Positions 45,988-57,621 are shown, counted from the first letter of the stretch. The stretch: 64,000 nucleotides of DNA from Deltaproteobacteria bacterium (GCA_024276935.1 JAJRWH010000013.1:1-64000); one strand, 5' to 3'. Translations and numbers: made by a program. The notes: generated by a model not told the origin, from the letters alone.

Positions 45988-46554
45988 TCAGTTACCACCA
46001 GAGGTCGGATGGTTTTTTATGAAATCCAGTTCTGCGCGAACCTGATCAGAACCGTTCCCAGAAGGATTAAGTGTCAGGTAACGCTCCCAGACCTCTTTGG
46101 CCCGTTTGAAATCCTGAAGATCGTAACGATAAACGATCCCCAGATTAAACAGACTCTGAATATGAGTCGGGTCGACCTTGGCTGCTTGCTCAAAATTGGT
46201 TACGGCCTTGTCAAACCAGCCAACCTTGCGAAACATGACTCCCTGATCAGTCAGGACGTTGGGATCATCCCCCTTGATTGCCAGAGCCTTGTCGTACGCA
46301 TCAATCGATTTCATCGGCTGATTCGAATCGAAATAGGCATTTCCCAACTGAACCCAGGCATTACGATTTCCCGGTTCTTTTGCCACAATCCCTTCCAGCA
46401 TTGAAATCTGCTGGCTGGCATTGACTGCCGGAGCCGCTGCGACTGGCGCTGATGCAACAGAACGGTCATCTTTACGTGCATTGGTAAAGATAACACCGAC
46501 CAAAACACCAACAACCAATGCAACAACAGCAAAAAGAATCGTTTCTTTTTTCAT
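45988..46554 (-). CDS. Membrane-anchored TPR protein
   Basis: A 188-residue protein. The N-terminal helix (about 5-25, F-A-V-V-A-L-V-V-G-V-L-V-G-V-I) anchors it; an A/P-rich linker leads to three to four TPR units (W-V-Q-L-G-N-A-Y-F-D; N-L-G-I-V-Y-R-Y). It lies 21 nt after secF, so a role near the Sec translocon or its clients is possible but not shown. Confidence 0.8.
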   Translation of the reverse strand: MKKETILFAVVALVVGVLVGVIFTNARKDDRSVASAPVAAAPAVNASQQISMLEGIVAKEPGNRNAWVQLGNAYFDSNQPMKSIDAYDKALAIKGDDPNVLTDQGVMFRKVGWFDKAVTNFEQAAKVDPTHIQSLFNLGIVYRYDLQDFKRAKEVWERYLTLNPSGNGSDQVRAELDFIKNHPTSGGN

Positions 46555-46575
46555 CCGGATCTCCTTGAAGGCCTG

Positions 46576-47481
46576 TTAACTCTTTCGGGCTTGGCGCTGC
46601 TCCCAGAATATCAGAATTGGGCTGGCAACGAAAACCGATGAATAGGTACCAACCAGAACACCGATCAGCATGGCAAAGGCAAAATTGTGAATAACGCCTC
46701 CCCCCAGAACAAAAAGAGCCAGAATAACCAACATGGTCGTCCCTGAAGTCAACAGGGTTCGTGACAAGGTGTCATTGATGCTGCGATTGACAATAAAGGA
46801 AAAACCTTCCTTGTTGTGACGACCAAGATTCTCACGAATCCGGTCATAGACGATAATGGTGTCATTCAACGAGTAACCGATAATCGCCAAAAATGCTGCA
46901 ATAATCGGCAAATCAATTTCTTTACCAAAGAGACTGAATGCCCCCAGGGTAATCACGACATCATGGATCAGGGCAATGATGGCTCCCACGGCAAAACGAA
47001 ATTCGAACCGCCAGGAAATATAAGCCAGAATTCCCAACATCGCATAAAGGATTGCTTTCAAACCTTTCAGGCGCAAATCCTTGCCAACCTGAGGACCGAC
47101 CATTTCTGTCCGGCGGACATCAACCTTGTCGCTACCGTAGGTTGCCGCCAACTGCTCCTGAACGCTCTGAGCAAGCCCTTTGAGTTTTGCCGAAGTATTT
47201 TCCATCCGGATCATGAACTCGTTTTTGTCATCACCAAACTGCTGGACAACCAGGCTGCCAAGATTCATCCCCTTGAGAGCCTCCTTGATCTCGGCCGCTC
47301 CGGTTGGTTCGGTAAAACGGACCTGAACCAGCGTTCCACCTGCGAAATCAATCCCGTAATCAGGGCCACCTTTGCTTATCAATGAAACAATACCAACCGC
47401 AATCAACAGCAGCGAAACAATAATTGCAATTTTCCGCTTGCCGACAAAGTCGATATTGGTATCCGATTTGATCAACTGCAT
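46576..47481 (-). CDS. secF: Protein translocase subunit SecF
   Basis: A 301-residue RND-type partner of SecD that uses the proton gradient to help late export. Six helices with one periplasmic loop; D-Y-G-I-D-F-A-G-G and the C-terminal F-L-A-I-I-G-Y-S-L-N-D-T-I-V-V-like segment (here I-I-V-Y-D-R) are typical. It follows secD by 15 nt. Confidence 0.96.
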   Translation of the reverse strand: MQLIKSDTNIDFVGKRKIAIIVSLLLIAVGIVSLISKGGPDYGIDFAGGTLVQVRFTEPTGAAEIKEALKGMNLGSLVVQQFGDDKNEFMIRMENTSAKLKGLAQSVQEQLAATYGSDKVDVRRTEMVGPQVGKDLRLKGLKAILYAMLGILAYISWRFEFRFAVGAIIALIHDVVITLGAFSLFGKEIDLPIIAAFLAIIGYSLNDTIIVYDRIRENLGRHNKEGFSFIVNRSINDTLSRTLLTSGTTMLVILALFVLGGGVIHNFAFAMLIGVLVGTYSSVFVASPILIFWEQRQARKS

Positions 47482-47496
47482 TTCCGGAACCTCCTT

Positions 47497-49095
47497 TTAA
47501 ATGCTCAGCCGCCGCACTTGCCGGCGGTTCAGGAAAAAGTCGAAGATCACTCGCGAAACAAAAATCGCGGTAAAAAGCGAAGCCACAATACCAATTGACA
47601 AGGTTACGGCAAATCCTTTAACCGGTCCGGTCCCGAACTGAAACAGGACCAATGCGGCAAGCAAAGTCGTCAGGTTGGCATCCATAATGGTCATAAATGC
47701 TTTGCCATAACCAAGATCAAGAGCGACTTTGGGGGCTTTCCCCAGGCGTAACTCTTCTCTGACCCGCTCGAAAATAAGCACGTTTGCATCAACCGCCATC
47801 CCCACGGTCAAAACGATTCCGGCAATACCCGGCAAGGTCAGAGTCGCTCCGAACAAAGAAAGCATCGCACCGATAAAAACCACGTTGAGGATCAGGGCAA
47901 AAACGGCCACCAGGCCAGAGAGGTTGTAGTAAATAATCATCGCGGCAACGACCAGAAGACTGCCGACAATGATTGATTTGATCCCCTTGCTGATCGAGTC
48001 ATGTCCCAAAGAGGGACCAACCGTTCTGTTTTCAAGGATTTTAACCGGTGCAGGCAATGACCCGGCTCGCAGGACAATCGCCAGATCTGTCGCTTCCTGT
48101 GACGTGAATGAGCCGGAGATCTGGGCGCTGCCACCCGAGATACGTTCACGGATAACCGGAGCCGAATAAACCGTATCATCCAGCACAATCGCCATCCGCT
48201 TGCCAATATTGGCAGCGGTCAACTGGTCAAAGCGTTTGGCTCCGACACGGTTGAAATCAATCGAAACATAAGGTTCGTTGTAGCGGGTATCGATTCGCAC
48301 ATTGGCATCCTCCAGCAAATCCCCGGTCAACGAGGTCTTGGTATAGACGACAATCGGTGTTTCCGTCACGGCTCCGGTACGCTTGTTGGTATCGCGCTCA
48401 TAGAGCAACTGAGTCCCGGCGGGCAGGTTACCCTTTTGGGCTTCAGCAATATCAACATTCTCGGCAACCATTTTGAAGTCGAGCCGCGCGGTCTTTCCGA
48501 TCAGGGCAATCGCTCGTTCCGGATCTTTGATCCCGGGCAACTGGATCAGGATGCGGTTGTCTGACTGACGCTGCAGGGTCGGTTCACTGACCCCGAACTC
48601 GTCAACCCGGTTCCGCATGGTTTCAAGCGCCTGACGTACTGCGTAATCCGCAATATTTTCGGCTTCTTTTTGACTGAGTTGATAATGTTTTTCGATGTAG
48701 CCACCGCGCGCGGGCAGGGTCTCTCCCTCCAGGCTGGGAAAGTTCTCAGCCATCAGGGCATCGACCTGGGCACTGGCGTCAGCATCATACACAATAACAA
48801 CCAGCCGACCACCTTGACGGCGCTCAATCCGCTTGAACACAATGTCCTTTTCACGCAACAGGGCATCGACCTGGTCACTCAGGGAATCGACCCGGCTTTC
48901 AACAGCCTTGTCGACATCGACTCCCAGAACCAGGTGCATCCCACCCTGAAGATCGAGCCCTCGATGAATTGGATCAACCGCGTTCTGCCACCAACCGGGC
49001 AAGCTATCCTGCATGACGGTTGGCGCCAGCGAGAACAGGGCCAGAATCAAGCAGATCAGAACGACCAGACCCCGAATCTTGATACTCTTCGACAT
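47497..49095 (-). CDS. secD: Protein translocase subunit SecD
   Basis: A 532-residue protein with an N-terminal helix, a large periplasmic domain opened by R-G-L-D-L-Q-G-G, and five C-terminal helices containing M-A-V-D-A-N-V-L-I-F-E-R. The ATG at 49095 follows AAGGAG; the GTG at 49107 in the track lies too close to it. Standard yajC-secD-secF order. Confidence 0.95.
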   Translation of the reverse strand: MSKSIKIRGLVVLICLILALFSLAPTVMQDSLPGWWQNAVDPIHRGLDLQGGMHLVLGVDVDKAVESRVDSLSDQVDALLREKDIVFKRIERRQGGRLVVIVYDADASAQVDALMAENFPSLEGETLPARGGYIEKHYQLSQKEAENIADYAVRQALETMRNRVDEFGVSEPTLQRQSDNRILIQLPGIKDPERAIALIGKTARLDFKMVAENVDIAEAQKGNLPAGTQLLYERDTNKRTGAVTETPIVVYTKTSLTGDLLEDANVRIDTRYNEPYVSIDFNRVGAKRFDQLTAANIGKRMAIVLDDTVYSAPVIRERISGGSAQISGSFTSQEATDLAIVLRAGSLPAPVKILENRTVGPSLGHDSISKGIKSIIVGSLLVVAAMIIYYNLSGLVAVFALILNVVFIGAMLSLFGATLTLPGIAGIVLTVGMAVDANVLIFERVREELRLGKAPKVALDLGYGKAFMTIMDANLTTLLAALVLFQFGTGPVKGFAVTLSIGIVASLFTAIFVSRVIFDFFLNRRQVRRLSI

Positions 49096-49148
49096 AATTG
49101 TCGCCACTCCTTTCAGACGAACATTCTGAAGATATAAGGTCCGTCGCC

Positions 49149-49460
49149 TCAGGCGTCGCCTTTTACTTCAGTGATCGAAACGCGGTTCAGTTTAATTTTG
49201 ACGCCGGTTGCAACTTCAATGGTAACCGTTGAATCTTCAACCGCGGCAACCTTGCCATAGATACCTCCAGCAGTTACAACCTGATCACCTGCTTTTAAGG
49301 CACTGACCAGTTCACGATGTTGCTTGGCCCGCTTTTGCTGTGGACGAATCAACAGAAAATAAAAAATAGCAAACATCAGGACCAGCATGATCAGTCCCTC
49401 GTAGCCCTGCTGTCCCCCTTGTGAGCCACTACCCGCCATGGCAAATGCTTCTGATACCAT
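49149..49460 (-). CDS. yajC: Sec translocon accessory protein YajC
   Basis: A 103-residue single-helix protein with the family signature F-Y-F-L-L-I-R-P-Q-Q-K-R-A-K and then a small cytosolic domain (G-D-Q-V-V-T-A-G-G-I-Y-G). It associates with SecDF. AAAAGGAG lies upstream of the ATG. Confidence 0.95.
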   Translation of the reverse strand: MVSEAFAMAGSGSQGGQQGYEGLIMLVLMFAIFYFLLIRPQQKRAKQHRELVSALKAGDQVVTAGGIYGKVAAVEDSTVTIEVATGVKIKLNRVSITEVKGDA

Positions 49461-49507
49461 CGATTCAATCTCCTTTTGTTGAATAATGATTGATCATAAA
49501 AAACAAC

Positions 49508-51665
<2,158 letters not shown>

Positions 51666-51715
51666 GAGATCCGCTTGTCTACACCCTTTTGCTGGGCAAA
51701 CCAGCGACTTAGAAA

Positions 51716-51745
51716 ATCATAGTTGGGAAGCAAAGTCAAATCCAA
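51716..51745 (-). promoter_or_regulatory. Possible sigma-70 promoter of queA
   Basis: On the minus strand TTGGAT is separated by 18 bp from TATGAT, about 50 nt before the queA ATG. Motif match only; the -10 box is good, the -35 box weak. Confidence 0.4.
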
Positions 51746-51827
51746 TTTCCACGCAATCAAACATGTTGTCTTGGCCGATTTTCCTATATTCAAGAATCAC
51801 TATAAATGGTATATTAGCCAACTAGGC

Positions 51828-51843
51828 TGGCAGATAATTTGCA
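51828..51843 (+). promoter_or_regulatory. Sigma-54 (RpoN) promoter of the HD-GYP/GGDEF operon
   Basis: TGGCAGATAATTTGCA matches the -24/-12 consensus (TGGCAC-N5-TTGCA) at all conserved positions except one C to G, with exact GG-N10-GC spacing. Start of transcription would be near 51855, giving a leader of about 180 nt. It points toward the HD-GYP gene with no other gene between. Confidence 0.65.
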
Positions 51844-51854
51844 CAGTCATTCAC

Positions 51855-52036
51855 CACCTTCAAAACTATGGTGCGACATGTTTGGCATGAGCACAAGGTC
51901 GGTGCCTCCAGAAAACCTGTTTGTTGCGAAGGAATCTGTGCAACCCGGAAGACACAATGTGAGGGGGGAAACTGTGAATTCGGGCTTTTAACGAGTCAGA
52001 TGCAGCTTTTCAACGGAATGGACATCGTTCATTAAA
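51855..52036 (+). other. About 180-nt untranslated leader before the HD-GYP gene
   Basis: No ORF or known riboswitch is recognised. It contains a GTTGC/GCAAC stem (51923-51944) and a purine run GAGGGGGGAAA near 51962. There is no clear ribosome-binding site just before the ATG at 52037. The rest of the intergenic gap (51666-51827) holds the putative queA promoter and probably any activator sites. Confidence 0.35.
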
Positions 52037-54079
52037 ATGAATTCCCTCAAGATCAAAATATTGGGCCTGACAATCGGCATTACAATTATTGTCGTTCTTC
52101 TGGGGACCTGGCATAACCTGAGAACCCAGTCTGTCATGATTGAAAGAATTGCCGCTCATGACAGTCGCCTCCTTTCCAGCACCATCCGCAACAGTATCCG
52201 CACCTCTATGTCGGTGGGCAGAAATGACGACGTTCGCAGCATCCTCAAGGAAATTGCTGAAGAGGCAACCATTTCCAACGTCCGTGTTATCGACCCTAAC
52301 GGCAAAATATTACTTTCTGCTGACGAATCGGAAATCGGAACATTGGCCCCGGCGGTCGACCTCATGTCCTATCGCCGCTCTCCCAACGGCTTTTCGTTTA
52401 TGCCCTCAGAAGGAAACCTGTTTATATCAACTCTGCCAATCTTCAACGGTGAAGATTGTCATCGTTGCCACAGCAAGCAAAACAAGGTGCTGGGAATTCT
52501 CAACGTACACCTTTCTCTCGACAGTATCGAATCGGTCCAAAGAAAGGGTCGCGAAGCCAACCTGATTTCATCGGCAACCATCATCGGGATCATGATCTTT
52601 TCGATCACCTTTTTCATTCTTTACTACGTCGATTCCCCTATCCGGCAAATGGTCGCGGCTATGACCAGACTTGAAAATGGTGAATTTGACAAGGCCGCTA
52701 CGGACATCACAAGTTCGCGCGAGATGTCGACTCTTTCCAATAAATTCAACAGTATGGTCAGACGGTTGCAGTCACTCATCGATTCAACGGTTTCTTACGA
52801 ACGCGAAACCGCAGTCCACAAGGAAAAACTTTCTCATCAATCCAAGATTGAAAGCATGAATGTTACTCTTGAGGACCGTTTGCGTGAAATCGAATATCTG
52901 AACATAACTCTGGAAGAACGCATAGAAGAGGTTGAAGAGGCCAACTTCAAAATTGCCGATCTGGCCGGAGACCTTGAAGACCGTAACACCAATCTGGCCA
53001 ATGCGGTTCACCGTTTATCGGCTCTGTATAAAATGGGCTTGGCGGTCAACTCAACGATGGACCTGGGACAGCTTTTCAACCTGCTCCTGCATAAGGCAAC
53101 CAGCTCACTTAACGCGAGCATTGGCTATATTCTGCTGCTTGACAAAAACAGACGAACTTTACGGATTGGAGATGTCGTCGGCTTGCAAAACCCGGGATTT
53201 GACCGCTCCATGACGATTGATCTGGCCCGTGGTGGTGTTTCAGACTGGGTGATCGAAAATCGTGAGCCGATCCTGATTCGCAACATTGAGGACACCCGAG
53301 AGTTTTCACGGATGAGTCGCCTGGGCTTTGCTCGTGAAACAATCCTTTGTGCCCCCCTGTTCGTTCAGGATGAAATTTTCGGGACCCTGACAATCGCCAA
53401 CCGCCCTGATGGAGCCACCTTCAATGATGAAGATCTGGAAATGCTCTCAACCATCGCTGCCCAGGCGAGCGTAGCCATCAAAAATGCCCGGCTTTACGAA
53501 GAGCAACAGAGCACCTACTTAAGTACCGTACATGCGCTGGTTTCAGCCATTGAAGCAAGCGATCCCTACACCCGAGGTCATTCAGAACGTGTCACACGTT
53601 ATTCTCTCGCCCTGGCCCGTCGCCTGGACTTGCCTGAGTCGGCAACCAAAGACCTGGAGCAGGCGGCGATTCTGCATGATATCGGCAAGATCGGCATCGA
53701 TGATTCTCTTCTGCACAAGGTGGATGTATTGTCTCTAAATGACATAGACCGCCTACACCAACACCCGATAATCGGCATGAGGATTCTGGAGCCAATCCAG
53801 TTCATGGTCCGTATTCGGGAAATTATCGGCCAACATCATGAGCGTTTTGATGGCCAGGGCTATCCTTTAGGACTCTCAGGAGACAAACTTCTCCTCGAAG
53901 CACGAATACTTGCCGTGGCGGACAGCTACGATGCGATGACCTCGGACCGGCCCTACCGCAAGGCTCTGCCGGAAGATGTTGCCCTCAAGGAACTGGAACA
54001 ACATACCGGTACTCAGTTTGATCCACGTATTGCAACCGTTTTTATCGAAATGATTCACAAAGGTGAACTCGGTGGCTGA
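52037..54079 (+). CDS. Membrane sensor with CxxCH motif, HAMP, GAF and HD-GYP phosphodiesterase domain
   Basis: 680 residues. Helices at about 8-24 and 176-197 bracket a periplasmic sensor domain of about 150 residues carrying C-H-R-C-H (141-145), a c-type heme-attachment motif. Then come HAMP (198-250), a long coiled coil (255-325), GAF (about 335-490) and HD-GYP (505-680). The phosphodiesterase residues are present: H515, H547-D548, H576, H600-H601, and G-Q-G-Y-P for the GYP motif. It should cleave c-di-GMP to pGpG/GMP in response to redox state or a ligand at the heme (inference). The 3' end overlaps the GGDEF gene. The start is supported by the helix but not by a strong ribosome-binding site. 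Confidence 0.9.
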   Translation: MNSLKIKILGLTIGITIIVVLLGTWHNLRTQSVMIERIAAHDSRLLSSTIRNSIRTSMSVGRNDDVRSILKEIAEEATISNVRVIDPNGKILLSADESEIGTLAPAVDLMSYRRSPNGFSFMPSEGNLFISTLPIFNGEDCHRCHSKQNKVLGILNVHLSLDSIESVQRKGREANLISSATIIGIMIFSITFFILYYVDSPIRQMVAAMTRLENGEFDKAATDITSSREMSTLSNKFNSMVRRLQSLIDSTVSYERETAVHKEKLSHQSKIESMNVTLEDRLREIEYLNITLEERIEEVEEANFKIADLAGDLEDRNTNLANAVHRLSALYKMGLAVNSTMDLGQLFNLLLHKATSSLNASIGYILLLDKNRRTLRIGDVVGLQNPGFDRSMTIDLARGGVSDWVIENREPILIRNIEDTREFSRMSRLGFARETILCAPLFVQDEIFGTLTIANRPDGATFNDEDLEMLSTIAAQASVAIKNARLYEEQQSTYLSTVHALVSAIEASDPYTRGHSERVTRYSLALARRLDLPESATKDLEQAAILHDIGKIGIDDSLLHKVDVLSLNDIDRLHQHPIIGMRILEPIQFMVRIREIIGQHHERFDGQGYPLGLSGDKLLLEARILAVADSYDAMTSDRPYRKALPEDVALKELEQHTGTQFDPRIATVFIEMIHKGELGG

Positions 54080-56267
54080 TAAAGCTGACATTCCTCACAT
54101 CATTCCCAAATTTGAAACTTTCCAACTAACCAGGCAACTGTTATGGCCCCTGGTCATCCTGTTGCTGGTCCTGGCAGGCACCTCAGTCGTCGGTTCTTCT
54201 CTCTTGCTCTACAACAGCCTGAGTGCCTCCATAGATCATCAGCTCGACCATGCCCAGAAAATGGTCTACCGTGATCTGAAAAATCGCGAAATGCTGCTGG
54301 CCGACTTGCTGGTTCTGCTCAGTTTGAAACCGGCTTCTATTCCGACAACAGAACTGGAAGCTGAAGCACGGGCCTATCAACCCCTTCTGGACCTCCATCT
54401 CTATGATTCACGCAGTAAACTGAGTGAGCCATTACGGGCATTGAGTGAAACCGTAGTTCAAAGCAAAACCGGACTGCGTTACATTACCTATGACAAACGT
54501 ACAGATCTCTACTATCTCACTCTGGCAGCCCCCGCAAAACCACCACGCAATGCGCTTCTGATGCAGTTTCCCATCAATAGAAGGCTCTTAAAACTTCTTG
54601 CCGAACGCTATTTGTGCGACTTTTCCCTCTACTCCGAAGAAGGCCGCCTGATGGCCAGCAGCAGTGACAAGGGAAATCCCGACCTGCAACTTTCTGAAGA
54701 TCAGCTGGCTCGCATCAGCAAAAGCAACCATCTATATACATCAAAAATTGAGGATGTTGACTACCGCAGCCTGTATGTTCCACTCCCTTTGGGCAGTGAC
54801 GGCATTCTTTACCTGGCCACCAGTCATTCTCTAGACAATCTCAATGGTCTTCTGTTAACGCACAGCTGGCGCCTGCTGATGACTGTCATCCTGGCCCTTG
54901 CCCTGGGGGCGTTCATCTACTATCACCGGCTCAAACATGCCCTGACACCCCTTAAGAACCTGCTTGAAACCATCCACCAGGTTTCACGGGGAAACCTGTC
55001 CAGCCGCACCGAGTTGACTGACGGAAACTGTCTCAATGAGTTGGGAAACAGTTTCAACCTTATGCTGGATCAGCTGGAAACCCTTATCGAAAAACGGCTT
55101 GAAAATGAAAAAAATGCGGTTCTGACTCAAGAGACACTCAAGTACAACAATCATCTCAAAAAGAAAAATCTGGAGATCGAAAAAGCCAATATCCTGCTTA
55201 AGGAGCAATACGAAGAGCTTACGGCTCTTTTTCAGGTTTCACGCAGTTTGACGGCTGCCCTCGACCAGAACTTACTGTTCGAAAAAATATTCAGTGTATT
55301 TCGCGAATCTCTTCATTGTGACCGCATCGTCCTGTTGCTTTACCAGGCAGGCGATGAATCTCTTGAAGTCATCAAAACAACAGGCCTCGATGCCACAACG
55401 GTCAAGGGACTTTCTTTTAAACTGGGCGAAGGGATCAGCGGGATGGTTGCAGCGTCCATGCAACCTATTTACAGCCCCGACTTAAGTACCGATGACCGTA
55501 ACCTCAGTTACAAGGGACGCTGGGTTTCCTCTGGCAGCTTACTCTCGATGCCGATGGTCCTGCAGGGCCAACTGATCGGCGTACTGAACATTCATCATCA
55601 GCAACCAGACGCATTCAGCCCCATTGCCCAACAGATGGCTCAGGCAATCGCCGATCAGGCCGCTATCTCCATCGAAAACTCGCGACTTTATGAAAAAACC
55701 CGCGCCCTGTCGGCAACCGATGATTTGACAGGACTGGCCAACCGTCGTCAGTTCCAGGATTTTCTGCAACGCGAATGGACTCAAGCACGACGCTATCAGG
55801 ACAATTTCAGCCTGTTAATGATCGACATTGACAACTTCAAGGCTTATAACGATATCCACGGTCACCTTAAAGGAGATATTGTCCTGAAAAAGGTTGCCGC
55901 ACTGCTGCTGCAAAATACTCGGGGAATTGATCTGGTCGCGCGTTTTGATGGCGAAGAATTCGTTCTTTTACTTCCGAAAGCGAACCGCGAGGGCAGTCTG
56001 GCAGTCGCAAACAAGCTATGTCGGTGTATCGAGAATGAATATTTTGCAGGAATGGAGGCGAGTCAGCCCCAGAAAAAACTGACTATCTCGATCGGAGTTG
56101 CCAGCTACCCGACCGACAGTACCGATATTTATGAGTTAGTAAATCTTGCCGATGAGGCTTTGTACCAGGCCAAACATCAAGGCCGGAATTGCGTCGTCGC
56201 CTGGAAACGAGAGAATTCTTCTCTCTCCAACAGAGAAAACAAGCAACCCTCATTACCACCTACCTGA
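54072..56267 (+). CDS. Membrane-bound HAMP-GAF-GGDEF protein, probable diguanylate cyclase
   Basis: About 731 residues from the GTG nine nt after AAAGG; the GTG at 54063 is an alternative. Helices near 28-50 and 268-286 flank a periplasmic domain of about 215 residues; HAMP (287-340), coiled coil, GAF (about 385-545) and GGDEF (550-715) follow. The active-site signature is D-G-E-E-F (629-633), with Asp in place of the first Gly. The metal-binding D-I-D and N-D-I-H-G-H region are normal. An inhibitory-site motif R-G-I-D lies five residues before the signature, so product inhibition is expected if active. Overlap of 8 nt with the HD-GYP gene makes an opposing c-di-GMP pair. Confidence 0.9.
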   Translation: MADKADIPHIIPKFETFQLTRQLLWPLVILLLVLAGTSVVGSSLLLYNSLSASIDHQLDHAQKMVYRDLKNREMLLADLLVLLSLKPASIPTTELEAEARAYQPLLDLHLYDSRSKLSEPLRALSETVVQSKTGLRYITYDKRTDLYYLTLAAPAKPPRNALLMQFPINRRLLKLLAERYLCDFSLYSEEGRLMASSSDKGNPDLQLSEDQLARISKSNHLYTSKIEDVDYRSLYVPLPLGSDGILYLATSHSLDNLNGLLLTHSWRLLMTVILALALGAFIYYHRLKHALTPLKNLLETIHQVSRGNLSSRTELTDGNCLNELGNSFNLMLDQLETLIEKRLENEKNAVLTQETLKYNNHLKKKNLEIEKANILLKEQYEELTALFQVSRSLTAALDQNLLFEKIFSVFRESLHCDRIVLLLYQAGDESLEVIKTTGLDATTVKGLSFKLGEGISGMVAASMQPIYSPDLSTDDRNLSYKGRWVSSGSLLSMPMVLQGQLIGVLNIHHQQPDAFSPIAQQMAQAIADQAAISIENSRLYEKTRALSATDDLTGLANRRQFQDFLQREWTQARRYQDNFSLLMIDIDNFKAYNDIHGHLKGDIVLKKVAALLLQNTRGIDLVARFDGEEFVLLLPKANREGSLAVANKLCRCIENEYFAGMEASQPQKKLTISIGVASYPTDSTDIYELVNLADEALYQAKHQGRNCVVAWKRENSSLSNRENKQPSLPPT

Positions 56268-56271
56268 TTTA

Positions 56272-57621
56272 TCAGTGTCCTTCGTACAGAATCTTCCAGC
56301 GGCTGTCATCCTTGACCAGATAAAGTTGCTTTTGCATGTCACCATTATAATTGTTTGACCGATACTGCTGCGTAAAGGTCGCAACCACCATCTTACGGCC
56401 CTCACTACCCTGACGGGGATAGCCGAACAGAGAGATCCCTCGCAGGGCAATACTCTGATGTGTTTTCCAGCGCAAAACCCGGGTTTTATACTCTTTCCAG
56501 CGGGTCAGATCATAACGGCCACTCCAGAAGTCTGGTGCATAGTTTTCAAGATAACTGGCAAGATCAACCTTTTCCCAACTGCTTCGCCAACTCTCAAGCA
56601 TTGATTGCAGCTCAATATTTCTGTCCAGCCACTGCCGACCGCTGATCCATTCTACCCGACCACTGATAACAACCGGTGTCACCCCCGGTTCAATATAACG
56701 TCCAATGCGTAAAAGCTCACTGTTGGTCAGGGCAACACAACCTTCTGTATCGCGGGGCGGGCGACTGTAAAGCGTTTTGTCTGTGCCATGCAGCCAGATA
56801 CCGTAGCCTGTTTTTGCCAGATGCCGATCAAAAGCATTGGGATAGTTAACCGGAAAAGCCCCTGTCCCATATTGTATCGGCAATTTATCGTCACTGATGT
56901 GACCAGTCACAAAATACACCCCACTTGGCGTCTTCAGATCTCCCTTACGGTACTTATTCCCCTCTTTTTGCCCCAAAACCACGTAATAATCATCAACCAG
57001 CTGCGGAGGCAAACCCGTTCCCGCATTTCGAAAAACGTATAGTCGGTTGGCAGCTTTGTCCACCAGCAGGGCGTATTTTATTGTAGGATTCAGAGCAATA
57101 AATGCCGCAGGAATCTTCTGTTCTCGCAGCAGGCTGAGATAGCCACGCAAACGAGCACGGGCTTCGCGACGCAGGTTTTCAATTTCCTGCCCGTCTTCAC
57201 CCGTATCAAGAGTTGCCAGAAGTTCCGTCCCTCCCAATTGATCAAGGCGTTCAAAACGGGCGACCAGCAAATCGCCATAAACCAGATGTGCCAACTGAAA
57301 TTTCGGGGCTCTTTTTGTCAAATCGCGCAAAATTGTGATCGCTGAATCCAGGCGATCATTTTGAAACAACAACAAGGCCTTGAGCAGATTGGCCTCATGA
57401 TCATCCGGGTTCTGGGTCAAACGTTGTTCCAGGCGGCGCAAAAGGGCCTGCTGACGAGGAAGCAGAGTTCCCAGAAAATCAGCTTCGAGAAGTGTCCTTC
57501 CCTGGCCGGCCGGATCCAGAGCAGCCGTTGGGGGCTGATTCCGCCAGAGAGCCCACACACTGACCACCGTTGCAATCAGGAGCAGAGCAATAACACAAAG
57601 GACAAACCCGCGTCTTATCAT
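56272..57621 (-). CDS. L,D-transpeptidase-family (YkuD) enzyme with Csd6-like C-terminal domain
   Basis: A 449-residue periplasmic protein anchored by an N-terminal helix (about 7-25). Residues 50-165 are helical and TPR-like. The YkuD domain (about 180-320) has the catalytic motif W-L-H-G-T...T-E-G-C-V-A-L with His and Cys in place. The last 105 residues form an NTF2-like domain as in Helicobacter Csd6. YkuD enzymes make 3-3 peptidoglycan cross-links, attach lipoproteins, or (Csd6) trim tetrapeptides as L,D-carboxypeptidases; the Csd6-like tail makes trimming a real option. Its ATG overlaps the stop of the pseudokinase gene by one base (TGATG), and both proteins end in the same domain. Confidence 0.88.
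   Translation of the reverse strand: MIRRGFVLCVIALLLIATVVSVWALWRNQPPTAALDPAGQGRTLLEADFLGTLLPRQQALLRRLEQRLTQNPDDHEANLLKALLLFQNDRLDSAITILRDLTKRAPKFQLAHLVYGDLLVARFERLDQLGGTELLATLDTGEDGQEIENLRREARARLRGYLSLLREQKIPAAFIALNPTIKYALLVDKAANRLYVFRNAGTGLPPQLVDDYYVVLGQKEGNKYRKGDLKTPSGVYFVTGHISDDKLPIQYGTGAFPVNYPNAFDRHLAKTGYGIWLHGTDKTLYSRPPRDTEGCVALTNSELLRIGRYIEPGVTPVVISGRVEWISGRQWLDRNIELQSMLESWRSSWEKVDLASYLENYAPDFWSGRYDLTRWKEYKTRVLRWKTHQSIALRGISLFGYPRQGSEGRKMVVATFTQQYRSNNYNGDMQKQLYLVKDDSRWKILYEGH

Noticed and set aside
51690-51780. GEMM-like (c-di-GMP riboswitch) sequence: GGGCAAACC followed by GGGAAGCAAAGTC
   Set aside because: Tempting because a c-di-GMP operon lies downstream, but the second motif deviates from GACGCAAAGCC, the 3' half does not fold convincingly, and it lies upstream of the sigma-54 promoter and over the likely queA promoter on the other strand. 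A covariance search would settle it.
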